From Lysobacter concretionis Ko07 = DSM 16239 (GTDB lineage: Bacteria; Pseudomonadota; Gammaproteobacteria; Xanthomonadales; Xanthomonadaceae): DNA of 64,000 bases. The notes under the pieces were generated by a model. The model had not been told where the DNA came from and did no database searches. It saw only the letters and a program-made list of their open reading frames with translations. Below are positions 29,689 through 39,037 of this stretch, piece after piece. The translations under genes were made by a program, and so were the position numbers. The stretch is taken from NCBI RefSeq assembly GCF_000768345.1, contig NZ_AVPS01000003.1:372001-436000 (forward strand), written 5' to 3'. Within the stretch, counting starts at the first letter, position 1. The number at the start of each line of letters is the position of its first letter.

Positions 29689-31083
29689 TCAGATCCGGTT
29701 GATGCGAAACCGGCGGCCTTTGATCTTGCCTTCGCGCAGGCGGGTCAATGCCGCTGCGGCCTTGTCGCGGGCGATGGCGACGTAGGAGCGGGTGGCGAAT
29801 ACGTCGATCTTGCCGATCGCCGCCACCGGCAGGCCGGCGTCGCCGGTCAAGGCGCCGACGATGTCGCCGGGGCGCAACTTGTCGGTGCGGCCGGCGTCGA
29901 TGCGCAGGGTGACCATCGCCGCGGGCTTCACGCCGGCTGCCTTGCCGGCCAGCGGGGTGGCGCGTCGCCACTCCAGCTGGATGCCCGTGTGTTCCTCGAT
30001 GGCCTTGGCACGCGCCACTTCGCGCGGCGCGCACAGGCTCAGCGCCAGGCCGGTCTTGCCCGCACGCCCGGTCCGGCCGATGCGGTGCACGTAGGTGTCG
30101 GCATCGGTTGGCAGTTCGTAGTTCACGACCGCCGCGAGGTCGTCGACATCGAGCCCGCGCGCGGCGACGTCGCTGGCGACCAGCACGCTGCAGCTGCGGT
30201 TGGCGAAACGCAGCAGGATCTCATCGCGGTCGCGCTGCTCCATGTCGCCGTGCAGGGCCAGCGCGGTGAAGCCGTAATGCTCCAGCGAGGTCACCACCTC
30301 CTCGGTGTCGCGACGCATGTTGCAGAACACCACGCAGGACTCGGGGCGGAACTCGAGCAGCAGCGCGGCCAGCAACGGCGTCTTGCGGGCCGGCTCGACC
30401 TCGTAGAAAAACTGCTGGATCGGCGCCTGGCTTTCCGCCGCGCCCACCGTGACCTCCAGCGGGTCGCGCAGCATCGCATTGGCCAGCGTGCGGATGGCAT
30501 CGGGGAAGGTGGCCGAGAACAGCAGGCTCTGGCGCTCCTTCGGGGTCTTGCCGACGATCTCCCTGATCGGCTCCTCGAAGCCCATGTCGAGCATGCGGTC
30601 GGCCTCGTCCAGCACCAGGGTGCGCACACCGCGCAGGTGCAAGGCCTTCCTGCGCAGCAGTTCCTGCAGCCGCCCCGGGGTGCCGACCACGACCTGCGGG
30701 TCGTGGGTTTCCAGCGAGGCGAGCTGTGGCCCCAGCGCCATGCCGCCGCACAACACCGACACCTTGAGGTTCGGGATGCCGAGCGCGAGCTTGCGTAACT
30801 GCCGGCCGACCTGATCGGCCAGTTCCCGGGTCGGGCACAGCACCAGCGCCTGGGTCTGGATGCGCGCCGGCTCGATCCGGCTCAACAGGCCCAGTCCGAA
30901 CGCGGCGGTCTTGCCGCTGCCGGTGGGCGCCTGGGCGATCACGTCGCGACCGTCAAGGATCGCCGGCAAGGCCTGCGCCTGGACCGGCGTGAGTTGCTGA
31001 TAGCCAAGCGCATCGACGCCCTGCAACAAGGCGGGCGGCAACGGCAATGACGCGAAGGAAAGGTCGGGGGCGGTCTGGGTCAT
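29689..31083 (-). CDS. dbpA: ATP-dependent RNA helicase DbpA
   Basis: DEAD-box helicase for large-subunit ribosome assembly, 464 residues (E. coli DbpA is 457). The start MTQTAPDLSFASLPLPPALL is at 31083. Motifs in order: Q-motif GYQQLTPVQAQALP, Walker A APTGSGKTAAFGLG, PTRELADQV, TPGRLQEL, DEAD as VLDEADRMLDMGF, SATFP, then helicase-C with VLVASDVAARGLDVDD and HRIGRTGRAGKTG. The C-terminal ~75 residues (TLRIDAGRTDKLRPGDIVGA to KGRRFRINRI) are the DbpA RNA-binding domain that recognises 23S rRNA hairpin 92. Confidence 0.95.
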   Translation of the reverse strand: MTQTAPDLSFASLPLPPALLQGVDALGYQQLTPVQAQALPAILDGRDVIAQAPTGSGKTAAFGLGLLSRIEPARIQTQALVLCPTRELADQVGRQLRKLALGIPNLKVSVLCGGMALGPQLASLETHDPQVVVGTPGRLQELLRRKALHLRGVRTLVLDEADRMLDMGFEEPIREIVGKTPKERQSLLFSATFPDAIRTLANAMLRDPLEVTVGAAESQAPIQQFFYEVEPARKTPLLAALLLEFRPESCVVFCNMRRDTEEVVTSLEHYGFTALALHGDMEQRDRDEILLRFANRSCSVLVASDVAARGLDVDDLAAVVNYELPTDADTYVHRIGRTGRAGKTGLALSLCAPREVARAKAIEEHTGIQLEWRRATPLAGKAAGVKPAAMVTLRIDAGRTDKLRPGDIVGALTGDAGLPVAAIGKIDVFATRSYVAIARDKAAAALTRLREGKIKGRRFRINRI

Positions 31084-31279
31084 GCGCCATGATCGCAGGT
31101 TCGGCGGGCGCGCTGACTTGGCTGGCTGGTCGTTGGCTGCCTTGGTCGATCTAGCCGGCCGGGGTTCTCCGGCCGAATCCCGCTGACCGCACTTCCGCCC
31201 GGCATGTCGGTGGCATGCTTGTCTTGCGCGCGACTGGGCCGGCTGCGACCCTGACCGCCCCACTTTCGCCAGCCCGCCG

Positions 31280-31507
31280 ATGCAATCACTCGTTTTCGAA
31301 CTCGACCCGCCCCACGAGCATGTCGAACTCAACCAGTTGCTGAAGCTCGTCGGCCTCTGCGACAGCGGCGGTGTCGGCAAGCTCATTGTGGCCAGCGGCG
31401 CAGTGGCGGTGGACGGAACGACCGAACTGCGCAAGACCTGCAAGATCCGCGCAGGCCAGACGGTCACCCTCGATGAGGTGGTGATCCAAGTGGTTGCCGG
31501 CGGCTGA
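31280..31507 (+). CDS. S4-domain RNA-binding protein (YbcJ-like)
   Basis: 75 residues covering one S4 fold: VELNQLLKLVGLCDSGGVGK, LIVASGAVAVDGTTELRKTC and KIRAGQTVTLDEVVIQVVAG. This is the YbcJ family of stand-alone S4 proteins thought to bind structured RNA or ribosomes. It is divergent from dbpA, another rRNA-linked gene, across a 196-bp gap. A bidirectional terminator follows 99 bp later. Confidence 0.88.
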   Translation: MQSLVFELDPPHEHVELNQLLKLVGLCDSGGVGKLIVASGAVAVDGTTELRKTCKIRAGQTVTLDEVVIQVVAGG

Positions 31508-31605
31508 TCCGCGGCGATGTGGTCGCCGACACCCAGTTCCACGGGATGCGCGATCAGCTGAGCGGCATCCCGCGGCACGATCCCCGCAAAAAGAGCGGCC
31601 ATGAA

Positions 31606-31633
31606 AAAGCCCGGATCCATCGGTCCGGGCTTT
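31606..31633. terminator. Bidirectional intrinsic terminator
   Basis: A 10-bp stem AAAGCCCGGA / TCCGGGCTTT with an 8-base loop and A/T tracts on both sides lies between the convergent S4 protein and BON-domain genes. Confidence 0.85.
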
Positions 31634-31689
31634 CCTGATTGTCACAACGGCCAACGCGGCCGCTGGCAGTCCGCTGGAGACCGCTTCCG

Positions 31690-32373
31690 TCATCCATCAG
31701 CAATACTGCCCGCGCTGTCGGCACCCGCTGCGGGCGGCGTCGGCGGCAGCACCTGGATGTTGTTCTCCACGTTGCGCACGCCGTTGCATTCCGCGGCCAG
31801 GTCCTCGACCCGGTGCTTCATCCAGCGGTTGCGCACGGTGCCGCCCAGGACCACCACGCCTCCGGACACGTTGACCTCGATATCGCTCGGGTCGACGTGG
31901 TCGTCATGGGTCAGCCGTTCGCACAGGTCCTCGGTGATGCGCTCGTCGGAACGCACGTAGTTCTTCGGGCCAACACCGCTGTAGCTGCTGCGCCCGCCGG
32001 TGGAATAGCCACGGGGCAGATAGTCCGACGTGGAGCCCTGCGACGGCGGCGGATACGCCGACTGGGTGTCGGCCGGATTCACGTAGCCGGGCATGAGGCT
32101 CTCGTCCAGATAGCTCTCCATGCCGGCGCCATAACCGCCGTGCCACACCGCCGGCTCCGGCGCTGGCGTTCCGCGATGGGCCGGCCCGCCGGGCGGCGGT
32201 GGGGGTGGCGCGTCGCGATAACGGGCCTGTCGATAACCGCGGGTCACCTCGTCGCGCTGCGCATCCAGCCACTGGCGTCCGATGCGGATGTACTGCGCGC
32301 CCAGGTCCACTACATCCTGGGCCATCGCCCGGAGATCGTTTCCAACGCCCTTGTCACCCATCTTGTCTCTCAC
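31690..32373 (-). CDS. BON-domain protein
   Basis: 227 residues from a GTG at 32373, chosen because AAGGAGG lies 7 bases upstream. The N-terminal half is basic then Pro/Gly/Tyr-rich and probably disordered (RDAPPPPPPGGPAHRGTP). The C-terminal ~75 residues are a BON domain: DERITEDLCERLTHDDHVDP, IEVNVSGGVVVLGGTVRNRW, and HRVEDLAAECNGVRNVENNI. No signal peptide is seen, so unlike OsmY it appears cytoplasmic or peripheral. BON domains bind membranes or phospholipid; the role here is unknown. Confidence 0.82.
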   Translation of the reverse strand: MRDKMGDKGVGNDLRAMAQDVVDLGAQYIRIGRQWLDAQRDEVTRGYRQARYRDAPPPPPPGGPAHRGTPAPEPAVWHGGYGAGMESYLDESLMPGYVNPADTQSAYPPPSQGSTSDYLPRGYSTGGRSSYSGVGPKNYVRSDERITEDLCERLTHDDHVDPSDIEVNVSGGVVVLGGTVRNRWMKHRVEDLAAECNGVRNVENNIQVLPPTPPAAGADSAGSIADG

Positions 32374-32522
32374 GACGAAGCCTCCTTCCGTTAGACACGC
32401 GACCGTATCAATCCCGGAAGACTGCGCCGCCGCGCATTAACGCGGTGTGCGTGCAGCGTGGTCACGATGTGATCCGACACCGGCGCACCATCACCGCGGC
32501 ATCCCTTGGCCGCTCGACTCAG

Positions 32523-33617
32523 TCAGGACGTCGGGCGTTCGCCACCCGCGCCACGCAGCATCAGCAGGGCCGAGTCGAACTCCGACAACGGGCTTTGCGC
32601 GGGACACTCCGGGTCGGGGAAGCCGAAGCGTTGTCGCAGCTCCAGCCCGCAGTCGCCCATCACGCCGAGATCTTCCCCCGGCTTCTGGCACTCGCGGTCG
32701 AAGGCGCGGAAGAACGCGTCCTTGCGCTGCACGAACGCCGCCCCGCACTTGCGGGTCAGCTCGATCCGCTGCAGGTCGTCCTCCGCCGCGTTCTGCCCGT
32801 CCAGCCCGTACAGGTCCATCTCCTCGGGTGTCAGCAGGCGCAGGCTGCGGTTGGGCACGGTCATCATCAGGTCGGCGATGGCGAACGCGACGCCGTTGCG
32901 TTGCAGGTACTCGCGCACGTCGGCGTGGACGGCCTGCAGCTCCTGCTGCAGTTCGGCGCGTGAGGTGGCCTTGGAGCTGATGCGGATCATGCGGTGGATG
33001 CCGACCTTGCCGGCGATCATGCGCATGTCGCCGGCCGCCAGCACCAGCACGCAGGAGCTGTGGCAGACCGCGCCCTCGCGGACCCAGAGGGTCCAGCCCG
33101 ACTCGCCGATCTTGTCGCCGGCGCGGATCGCCTCCTCGATCTGGCCACCGGTGGAGTCGATGTCGAGGATGCGCTTGTGGATGCCCAGCGTGTCGGCCAG
33201 TTCCGCCACCCGCTCGATCAAGGCGGTGAACCCGGCGGAAATCTTGCCCTCGTAACGCAGCCGCAGCAGCCCCCCCTCACGGCATGGCAGCAGGGCGGCG
33301 TGCATCTCCGAATAGCCCAGTGCGGACAGGGCGACGCCTTCACCCTCGGCATAATCATGATCGCAACTGATCCAGGCCTTGCCGGAATCCAGCCCCATCG
33401 GCTGCCAGTCCGTCTCCGCACGCTCGCTGGTCACGCGGGGCAGTTCCGGCTCGACGACGGCAGCGGCATCCGCGTCCGATACCGCGCCGCTGGACGTCTC
33501 GACCTGCGCGTCGGCATGGGTCCGGGTGCCCGTTGCGGCAACATCCGCGGGCTGCGGAGTGCAAGCCGCGAGCAACAGCGCCAGGCAGATGGCGGCGATA
33601 CGCCAAGGTGGGGACAT
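32523..33617 (-). CDS. Periplasmic lipoprotein with ClpP/crotonase-like domain (COG3904-type)
   Basis: 364 residues. The ATG at 33617 starts a lipoprotein signal, MSPPWRIAAICLALLLAACT, with the lipidated Cys at residue 19. After an acidic linker comes a ClpP-fold core: KRILDIDSTGGQIEEAIRAG (oxyanion strand with STGG) and AVCHSSCVLVLAAGDMRMIA, where the Ser following CHS aligns with the ClpP nucleophile, then a His in GKVGIHRMIRI. It resembles uncharacterised predicted periplasmic ClpP-like proteins. Whether it is a protease is inference. It stands between a BON-domain gene and a divergent GIY-YIG gene. Confidence 0.75.
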   Translation of the reverse strand: MSPPWRIAAICLALLLAACTPQPADVAATGTRTHADAQVETSSGAVSDADAAAVVEPELPRVTSERAETDWQPMGLDSGKAWISCDHDYAEGEGVALSALGYSEMHAALLPCREGGLLRLRYEGKISAGFTALIERVAELADTLGIHKRILDIDSTGGQIEEAIRAGDKIGESGWTLWVREGAVCHSSCVLVLAAGDMRMIAGKVGIHRMIRISSKATSRAELQQELQAVHADVREYLQRNGVAFAIADLMMTVPNRSLRLLTPEEMDLYGLDGQNAAEDDLQRIELTRKCGAAFVQRKDAFFRAFDRECQKPGEDLGVMGDCGLELRQRFGFPDPECPAQSPLSEFDSALLMLRGAGGERPTS

Positions 33618-33728
33618 GTGTGCAGCCGGGGTCCTGGGGACAATCGACAGTCTAGGGGCCAAGCGGACGCAACGGCTCAACGGCGGATGAATATTCTTCA
33701 CCGATCGGCGGGCCGCTACACTGCCGCG

Positions 33729-34031
33729 ATGCCTTGCTGGTACGTCTATCTGCTGGAGTGCCGCGACGGCAGCCTTTACACCGGCATCGCCACCGATGTC
33801 GAGCGGCGCTATGCCGAGCACGTGGCGGGCAAGGGCGCGCGCTACACCCGTTCGCACCCGCCCTCGCGGTTGCTGGCGTGGTTCCCGTGCCCCGACCGCA
33901 GTACCGCCAGCCGCGCCGAGTACGCGATCAAGCAGCTGTCCCCGGCACGCAAGCGGGCGTTGTGCGCGGATGCAAACGGATCGGCGTTGTTATCGGGGAT
34001 GGACATCGCCCGCGCCCTCAGCCAAACGTGA
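33729..34031 (+). CDS. GIY-YIG nuclease-fold protein (UPF0213/YhbQ type)
   Basis: 100 residues. The GIY-YIG core reads WYVYLLECRDGSLYTGIATD and ERRYAEHVAGKGARYTRSHP, followed by the conserved Glu in ASRAEYAIKQLSPARKRAL. This matches small stand-alone UPF0213 proteins such as YhbQ. The function is unclear; some members have nuclease activity in vitro. The last 14 bp overlap the 3' end of the convergent DipZ-type gene. Confidence 0.9.
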   Translation: MPCWYVYLLECRDGSLYTGIATDVERRYAEHVAGKGARYTRSHPPSRLLAWFPCPDRSTASRAEYAIKQLSPARKRALCADANGSALLSGMDIARALSQT

Positions 34032-35745
34032 ACGCATACGCCTGCACACCGGGATCGAGGAACTCGATCTCGAACTCCCGCTCACCACTGCCGCCCTGCT
34101 GTCGCACGAGCTGGTACAACCGGTACCCGGTCACCACGCCATGGCCGTCGGCATCCACGTCGATGCCGTGGTCCACGCCGGGCGCATGGCCATCGAGCCG
34201 GATACGGAATCGCACGGGCTTGCCATCGATGGCCGGCCCCAGCACCAGGTGCAGGTCGCGGCCGCGGAACCGGTACACGATGCGCGCCCCGGCGTTGGCC
34301 GAGGCGGCGAACTGCGGCCGCAGCGTCCAGCGGCCGTCCAGCGCCCACTGGCCTGGTGGCAGCCGGCGCGGAGCCTGGTAAGTCCACACGTCATCGAACA
34401 CCCGCCGGCCACCGGCGAAGCCCGCCATGCGCTCGTAGCCGAGGTAGGTTTCCGGCGACTGCCGGCGGTCGTCGGAGCCCGGCGCCATCGCCCCGCGGGC
34501 CGCCGGCTCGACCTCGCCGGCCGGCAGGCCGGTCTGGCCCGCCTCCACCAGGAGCTCGCGGATCACCGCCTCGCTGCGCGCGTAGTCGCCCTCGCCGAAA
34601 TGGTGGTGGCGGATCCTGCCCTGCGCATCGATGAAGTAATGCGCGGGCCAGTACTGGTTGCGGAAGGCGCGCCAGATTGCATAGTCGTTGTCGATCGCAA
34701 CCGGATACCGGATGTCCAGCTCGCGCACCGCCTTCCCGACATTGCCGACGTCCTTCTCGAACGCGAACTCCGGCGCGTGCACGCCGATCACGACCAGCCC
34801 GTGGTCGGCGTATTTCGCCTGCCAGGCACGCACGTAGGGCAGCGCACGCAGGCAGTTGATGCAGGAGTACGTCCAGAAATCGACCAGCACGACCTTGCCG
34901 CGCAACGACGCGGTGGTCAGCGGTGGGCTGTTCAGCCACCCGGTCGCCCCGGCCAGTGACGGCATCCCGCCTTCGACCGGCAAGGGCTCACCGGGGACGG
35001 TTGCCTGCGTGGAGGCGGGAACCGGAGCCGGAAACAGGCGGTCCAGCAGCCGCTGCTCCACCGGCCCGGTGCTGGCCAGCGACACCCGCGTCAGCACGCC
35101 GGTGTCCCAACCCAGTGCGATGGCGGCGACACCCGCCAGCACCAGCACGCCCAGCGCCCGCCGGATCCATTCGCCGGCGCCGAGCGAGCGCTTCATCGCG
35201 GCGAACACCCGCCCGCCGACCAGCAACGCCAGCGCCAGCGAGGTCGCCGCACCGGCGGCGTACACGAGCATCAGCAACGTGGTCGCCACGCTCGCACCGT
35301 TCAAAGCCGCCGCGGTGAGCAGCAGCCCGAGGATCGGGCCCGCGCACGGCGCCCACAACAACCCGGTTGCCACGCCCAGCCCGGCCGCCGCCCAGACCGA
35401 ATCGCCGCCGGTCTCGGCGCGTTGCGACAGTCTCCCGCCCAGGGCCACCAACGGCCGGCTGAGCCAGCCGGCCAGGCGCGGCCACAACAGCGTCAACCCC
35501 AGCAGCGCCAACACCACCATCGCCGCGAACCGGCCCCACTGGTTGGCATGCACCGCCCACGCACCGCCGACCGCGGCCAGGCTGGCGACCAGCGCGAACG
35601 TCGCCCCCATCCCGATCAGCATCGGCAACCCGTTGCGCCGGAACGGCCGGTCGGCACGGGAAAACACGAACGGCAGCACCGGCAGGATGCACGGGCTTGC
35701 GATGGTGAGCACACCGCCCAGGTAGGCGAGAATCAGCAGGATCAT
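34018..35745 (-). CDS. DipZ-type thiol-disulfide interchange protein (CcdA + thioredoxin + C-terminal beta domain)
   Basis: 575 residues in three modules. Residues 1-215 are a six-helix CcdA/DsbD-like membrane domain with the redox cysteines Cys19 (IASPCILP) and Cys134 (LLWAPCAGP). Residues ~260-395 are a periplasmic thioredoxin-like TlpA domain with the active site WTYSCINCLRALPY (Cys295, Cys298). Residues ~430-575 are a beta-sandwich resembling the carbohydrate-binding-like C-terminal domain of mycobacterial DipZ. It probably carries electrons from cytoplasmic thioredoxin outward. No cytochrome c assembly genes are adjacent. Confidence 0.88.
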   Translation of the reverse strand: MILLILAYLGGVLTIASPCILPVLPFVFSRADRPFRRNGLPMLIGMGATFALVASLAAVGGAWAVHANQWGRFAAMVVLALLGLTLLWPRLAGWLSRPLVALGGRLSQRAETGGDSVWAAAGLGVATGLLWAPCAGPILGLLLTAAALNGASVATTLLMLVYAAGAATSLALALLVGGRVFAAMKRSLGAGEWIRRALGVLVLAGVAAIALGWDTGVLTRVSLASTGPVEQRLLDRLFPAPVPASTQATVPGEPLPVEGGMPSLAGATGWLNSPPLTTASLRGKVVLVDFWTYSCINCLRALPYVRAWQAKYADHGLVVIGVHAPEFAFEKDVGNVGKAVRELDIRYPVAIDNDYAIWRAFRNQYWPAHYFIDAQGRIRHHHFGEGDYARSEAVIRELLVEAGQTGLPAGEVEPAARGAMAPGSDDRRQSPETYLGYERMAGFAGGRRVFDDVWTYQAPRRLPPGQWALDGRWTLRPQFAASANAGARIVYRFRGRDLHLVLGPAIDGKPVRFRIRLDGHAPGVDHGIDVDADGHGVVTGYRLYQLVRQQGGSGEREFEIEFLDPGVQAYAFTFG

Positions 35746-35980
35746 GAAAAACGCTCCGCATCGGCAACGCGGGGTTGGTCACAGACAGGACGCCACTCGA
35801 CTGCAGTGACCACTCCTGCGCAAGACTTCGATTGTGGGCCGCTTGACTCGCGTCAGCGTGAAGTGGGCGGGACCGGATTACACACTGTGAAGAGCACTTC
35901 CCCGGCGCCGGTGTTCGTGTCAACGCGCGAAAGGGTCGACACACGGCAGCAATGAATCCAGTTGATCGGCCCGGTGCTGT

Positions 35981-36964
35981 TCAGGCCTCCGACATCCGAC
36001 CAATCCCTACCGGCTGCACCGGTGGGCCCATCGACTCGCCAGCCCGGTACTCGATACGGATCTCCCGCATGCCCTCGGCGACATCCGGATTGATCGACTC
36101 GGCCGGCACACAACCCGGGAACAGGCGTTCAGTCGCCACCATGCCCATGAGCATCAGCGCCTTCGCCTCGTTGCTGTCCGGATCACGCGCGACGATGCGA
36201 TCAGGAAGCACATAGCCGTTCAACCGGTCTTCGTCACTCATGCTCATCAGCGCTTCGGCAGGCGCGACATCACCCTCCATCTGCTGGATCGGCATTTCGC
36301 TCCAGCACGCTCCTCGACTGACAATCCGCAACTGCGGCACCAGGTCGGCAAAGAACTCCTGCAACTGCAAACGAACTCCCGCTTCCTCCATCAGTGCGCC
36401 TTTGACGCTGTAACGCCCCTTGATGAAATACAGGCGATCCAGAACGATCGCCATGGCCGAAGGAATGCGCTGCCCGTCCTGGGTAAAAACCAAGCCGACA
36501 ACGTGGCCCTTCACCGGTTCGGCATCAGGTTCCTGCGAAACCGTCAACGCAACGGACAACAACTCCCCGATCATGGGCTCCGCCAAGCCCCTCTGCACAG
36601 CGGCATTGCGGATGCCGTCAAGTTCACTCCGGGCCACGGCCTCCAGTTGCTCATCGGACAAAACCCCGGCCGGATAAAAGTACACATCGATCCACCCATC
36701 GCTGTTACCGGACTGGGCATAACGTACCGACACGCCCAATTCCGGGTGGTCGTAGCGCTTCTCTCCCATCGCCTCCCACTGCCCGACCTGAAGGGGGTAA
36801 ACGATGCGTGACTCCTGCAGGAATCCGCCCAGGAACGGTACGCGCGGCATTGCCTGATCGGGCTGGTCGGACGCTTGATCCAACGCCCGGACAGAGCCGG
36901 CCGAAGCCGACGCCCCCACCACCAGGGCCAGCATCACAAGAGCGCCCCTCATCATGTTCAACAT
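35981..36964 (-). CDS. Secreted protein of unknown function
   Basis: 327 residues from the ATG at 36964, with AGGGGG upstream. A signal peptide (MLNMMRGALVMLALVVGASA, cleavage near SAG) is followed by a mixed alpha/beta protein: SRIVYPLQVGQWEAMGEKRY, GWIDVYFYPAGVLSDEQLEA and GHVVGLVFTQDGQRIPSAMA. No catalytic pattern is evident; two Cys are present late (GACWSE and FPGCVP). Codon use is less GC-extreme than neighbours, suggesting relatively recent acquisition. The 235-bp gap toward the DipZ gene and the 258-bp gap upstream hold no feature I can name. Confidence 0.68.
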   Translation of the reverse strand: MLNMMRGALVMLALVVGASASAGSVRALDQASDQPDQAMPRVPFLGGFLQESRIVYPLQVGQWEAMGEKRYDHPELGVSVRYAQSGNSDGWIDVYFYPAGVLSDEQLEAVARSELDGIRNAAVQRGLAEPMIGELLSVALTVSQEPDAEPVKGHVVGLVFTQDGQRIPSAMAIVLDRLYFIKGRYSVKGALMEEAGVRLQLQEFFADLVPQLRIVSRGACWSEMPIQQMEGDVAPAEALMSMSDEDRLNGYVLPDRIVARDPDSNEAKALMLMGMVATERLFPGCVPAESINPDVAEGMREIRIEYRAGESMGPPVQPVGIGRMSEA

Positions 36965-37222
36965 GTTTCCCCCTTGTGCCTGAGAGCCCCAGCCCCGGCC
37001 ATCCACCCTGCGGCCAGCTACCGGCCAACCACAAGCCGCGAACCGGCCGGTGGCCGGTGCATGGTAGGCACACTCCGCCGACTCCCGCCATCGCGTCGGT
37101 GGCGCGCCCACGTGCACCGGGAAACGCTGCACGCGCCGCAACCCAACATCCTGGCAACACGCCAATCACGCGAACCCAACCCGCGACCGGGAAAACTGCG
37201 GTTTCCCGCCCGGAGCGCTGCG

Positions 37223-37648
37223 ATGAAAATCACCCCGTACCTGATCTTCAACGGCCAATGCGAAGCCGCATTCAAGCGCTACGAACTCGTGCTCGGCGGC
37301 AAGATCGCGATGTTGATGCGCTTCGGTGAAGCGCCCGGCAGCAAGGACATGCCGGCCGGGATGCGCGACCAGGTCATGCACGTGTCCATGACCATCGGCG
37401 ACCAGTTGCTGATGGGCTCCGACAGCCCGCCGGAGCACTTCGAGAAGGCCGGCGGCATGTCGGTATCAATCTCCGTCGATGACCGCGACGAGGGCCAGCG
37501 CATCTTCAACGCCCTGGCCGACGGCGGCACGGTGCGGATGGCGTTCGAGGAAACCTTCTGGGCAAAGGGCTTCGGCATGTGCGTCGACCGCTTCGGCACG
37601 CCGTGGATGGTCAGTGGAGGCAACAAGGACATGGGCAGCCACGCCTGA
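37223..37648 (+). CDS. VOC-family protein, PhnB/3-demethylubiquinone-methyltransferase-like
   Basis: 141 residues with [20 protein letters not shown], the standard PhnB-type opening, then [20 protein letters not shown] and the closing [20 protein letters not shown]. These dimeric glyoxalase-fold proteins are widespread and mostly unassigned. It is not a close paralogue of the VOC gene at 22.4 kb. upp follows 73 bp later on the same strand. Confidence 0.88.
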   Translation: MKITPYLIFNGQCEAAFKRYELVLGGKIAMLMRFGEAPGSKDMPAGMRDQVMHVSMTIGDQLLMGSDSPPEHFEKAGGMSVSISVDDRDEGQRIFNALADGGTVRMAFEETFWAKGFGMCVDRFGTPWMVSGGNKDMGSHA

Positions 37649-37721
37649 ACTACGCCGCCGGCCGGATGCCTCGGCCGGCCCGTTCGGTCACACTTCGCTC
37701 ACCGTCACACTTGGTCAGCGA

Positions 37722-38357
37722 ATGAAAATCGTCGAAGTCCACCACCCGCTGGTGCAGCACAAGCTCGGCCTGCTGCGCCGCGCCGACAACAGCACCAAAT
37801 CCTTCCGCGAGCTGTCGTCCGAAGTCGCCACATTGCTGACCTATGAGGCCACCGCCGACCTGGAAACCGAGACGGTCGAGGTGGAAGGCTGGGCGGGCAC
37901 GCCGCTCCGGATCCGCCGGATCAAGGGCCGCAAGATCACCCTGGTGCCGATCCTGCGCGCCGGCATCGGCATGCTGCCGGGCGTACTGGAAATGATCCCC
38001 GCCGCGAAGGTCAGCGTGGTCGGCCTGCAGCGCGACGAGCAGACCCTGGGCGCGGTCACCTATTACGAGAAGCTGGTCGGCAACATGCACGATCGCACCG
38101 CGCTGATCCTCGACCCGATGCTGGCGACCGGCGGCACCCTGATCGCCACCGTCGACATGCTCAAGGCCGCCGGCGCAACCCGGATCAAGGGCCTGTTCCT
38201 GGTCGCCGCGCCGGAAGGCCTGCGCGCCGTCGAGGCCGCGCACCCGGACCTGGAGATCTACACCGCCTCGATCGACGAGCGCCTCAACGAGCGCGGCTAC
38301 ATCCTGCCCGGACTGGGCGATGCCGGGGACAAGATTTTCGGCACCCGCGCGGACTGA
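37722..38357 (+). CDS. upp: Uracil phosphoribosyltransferase
   Basis: Pyrimidine salvage enzyme converting uracil and PRPP to UMP. 211 residues (E. coli Upp is 208). The sequence begins [20 protein letters not shown] and carries [20 protein letters not shown], the PRPP-binding loop [20 protein letters not shown], and the uracil-specific C-terminus [20 protein letters not shown]. It is convergent with mgtC, 48 bp away. No uracil permease is adjacent. Confidence 0.97.
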   Translation: MKIVEVHHPLVQHKLGLLRRADNSTKSFRELSSEVATLLTYEATADLETETVEVEGWAGTPLRIRRIKGRKITLVPILRAGIGMLPGVLEMIPAAKVSVVGLQRDEQTLGAVTYYEKLVGNMHDRTALILDPMLATGGTLIATVDMLKAAGATRIKGLFLVAAPEGLRAVEAAHPDLEIYTASIDERLNERGYILPGLGDAGDKIFGTRAD

Positions 38358-38405
38358 TCGTGCTTCCCTGGCCGGACGACACGTGGGTGGACGCCGCCCT
38401 TCCGG

Positions 38406-38885
38406 TCACCGGCGACGGCGCGGAGACACCAGTCGCGGCAGCAGCGCTATCACCACCAACGCGAAGCCCGTGGCCGCAACGGCAATCACTTCCTGGCCCA
38501 TGCCAGCCGCCATGCCGATGGCCGCCGTCATCCAGATCCCGGCGGCGCTGGTCAGGCCCTCCACGCGGTCGCCGTTGACCTGCTTGAGGATGGCACCCGC
38601 CCCGAGGAAGCCGATGCCCTGCACGATCCCCTGCATCACGCGCGTGACCGCCTCCGTCTCGATGCCTGCCAACAGCGGCGCCAACACGAACAGTGCCGAG
38701 CCGATGGACACCAGGATGTGGGTCCGCAGGCCGGCCGGGTGACCCGTACGCTCGCGCTCCATGCCCACCAGCCCCCCCAGGATCGTGGCAGTGAGCAACC
38801 GCGCGACGATCAGGGTCGTGGTGCCGACATCGGGCAACGCAAACTCGCGCGCCAGGGCCTGACCGATCTCTTCCATCACCGCCAT
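38406..38885 (-). CDS. mgtC: MgtC/SapB family membrane protein
   Basis: 159 residues from the ATG at 38885, favoured by the GGAGAGGAAAGC ribosome site. It has four to five hydrophobic segments and the family motifs [40 protein letters not shown] and [13 protein letters not shown]-like sequence, then [20 protein letters not shown]. It lacks the C-terminal ACT-like domain of Salmonella MgtC. Family members aid growth at low Mg2+ and modulate F1Fo ATP synthase; that role here is inference. Confidence 0.87.
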   Translation of the reverse strand: MAVMEEIGQALAREFALPDVGTTTLIVARLLTATILGGLVGMERERTGHPAGLRTHILVSIGSALFVLAPLLAGIETEAVTRVMQGIVQGIGFLGAGAILKQVNGDRVEGLTSAAGIWMTAAIGMAAGMGQEVIAVAATGFALVVIALLPRLVSPRRRR

Positions 38886-39037
38886 GCTTTCCTCTCCATT
38901 CGCCGGGGCCATCCGGGCCTGTAGCCTCCGCATGGCTCAACCCCACGCGTCGTCAGCCGCATTTCGCCATGCGGCGCTCCCAGGAGCCTACCGGTCCCGC
39001 GCGATGGGGCGCGTGACCGTAGCCGGGCACCGGTCTG

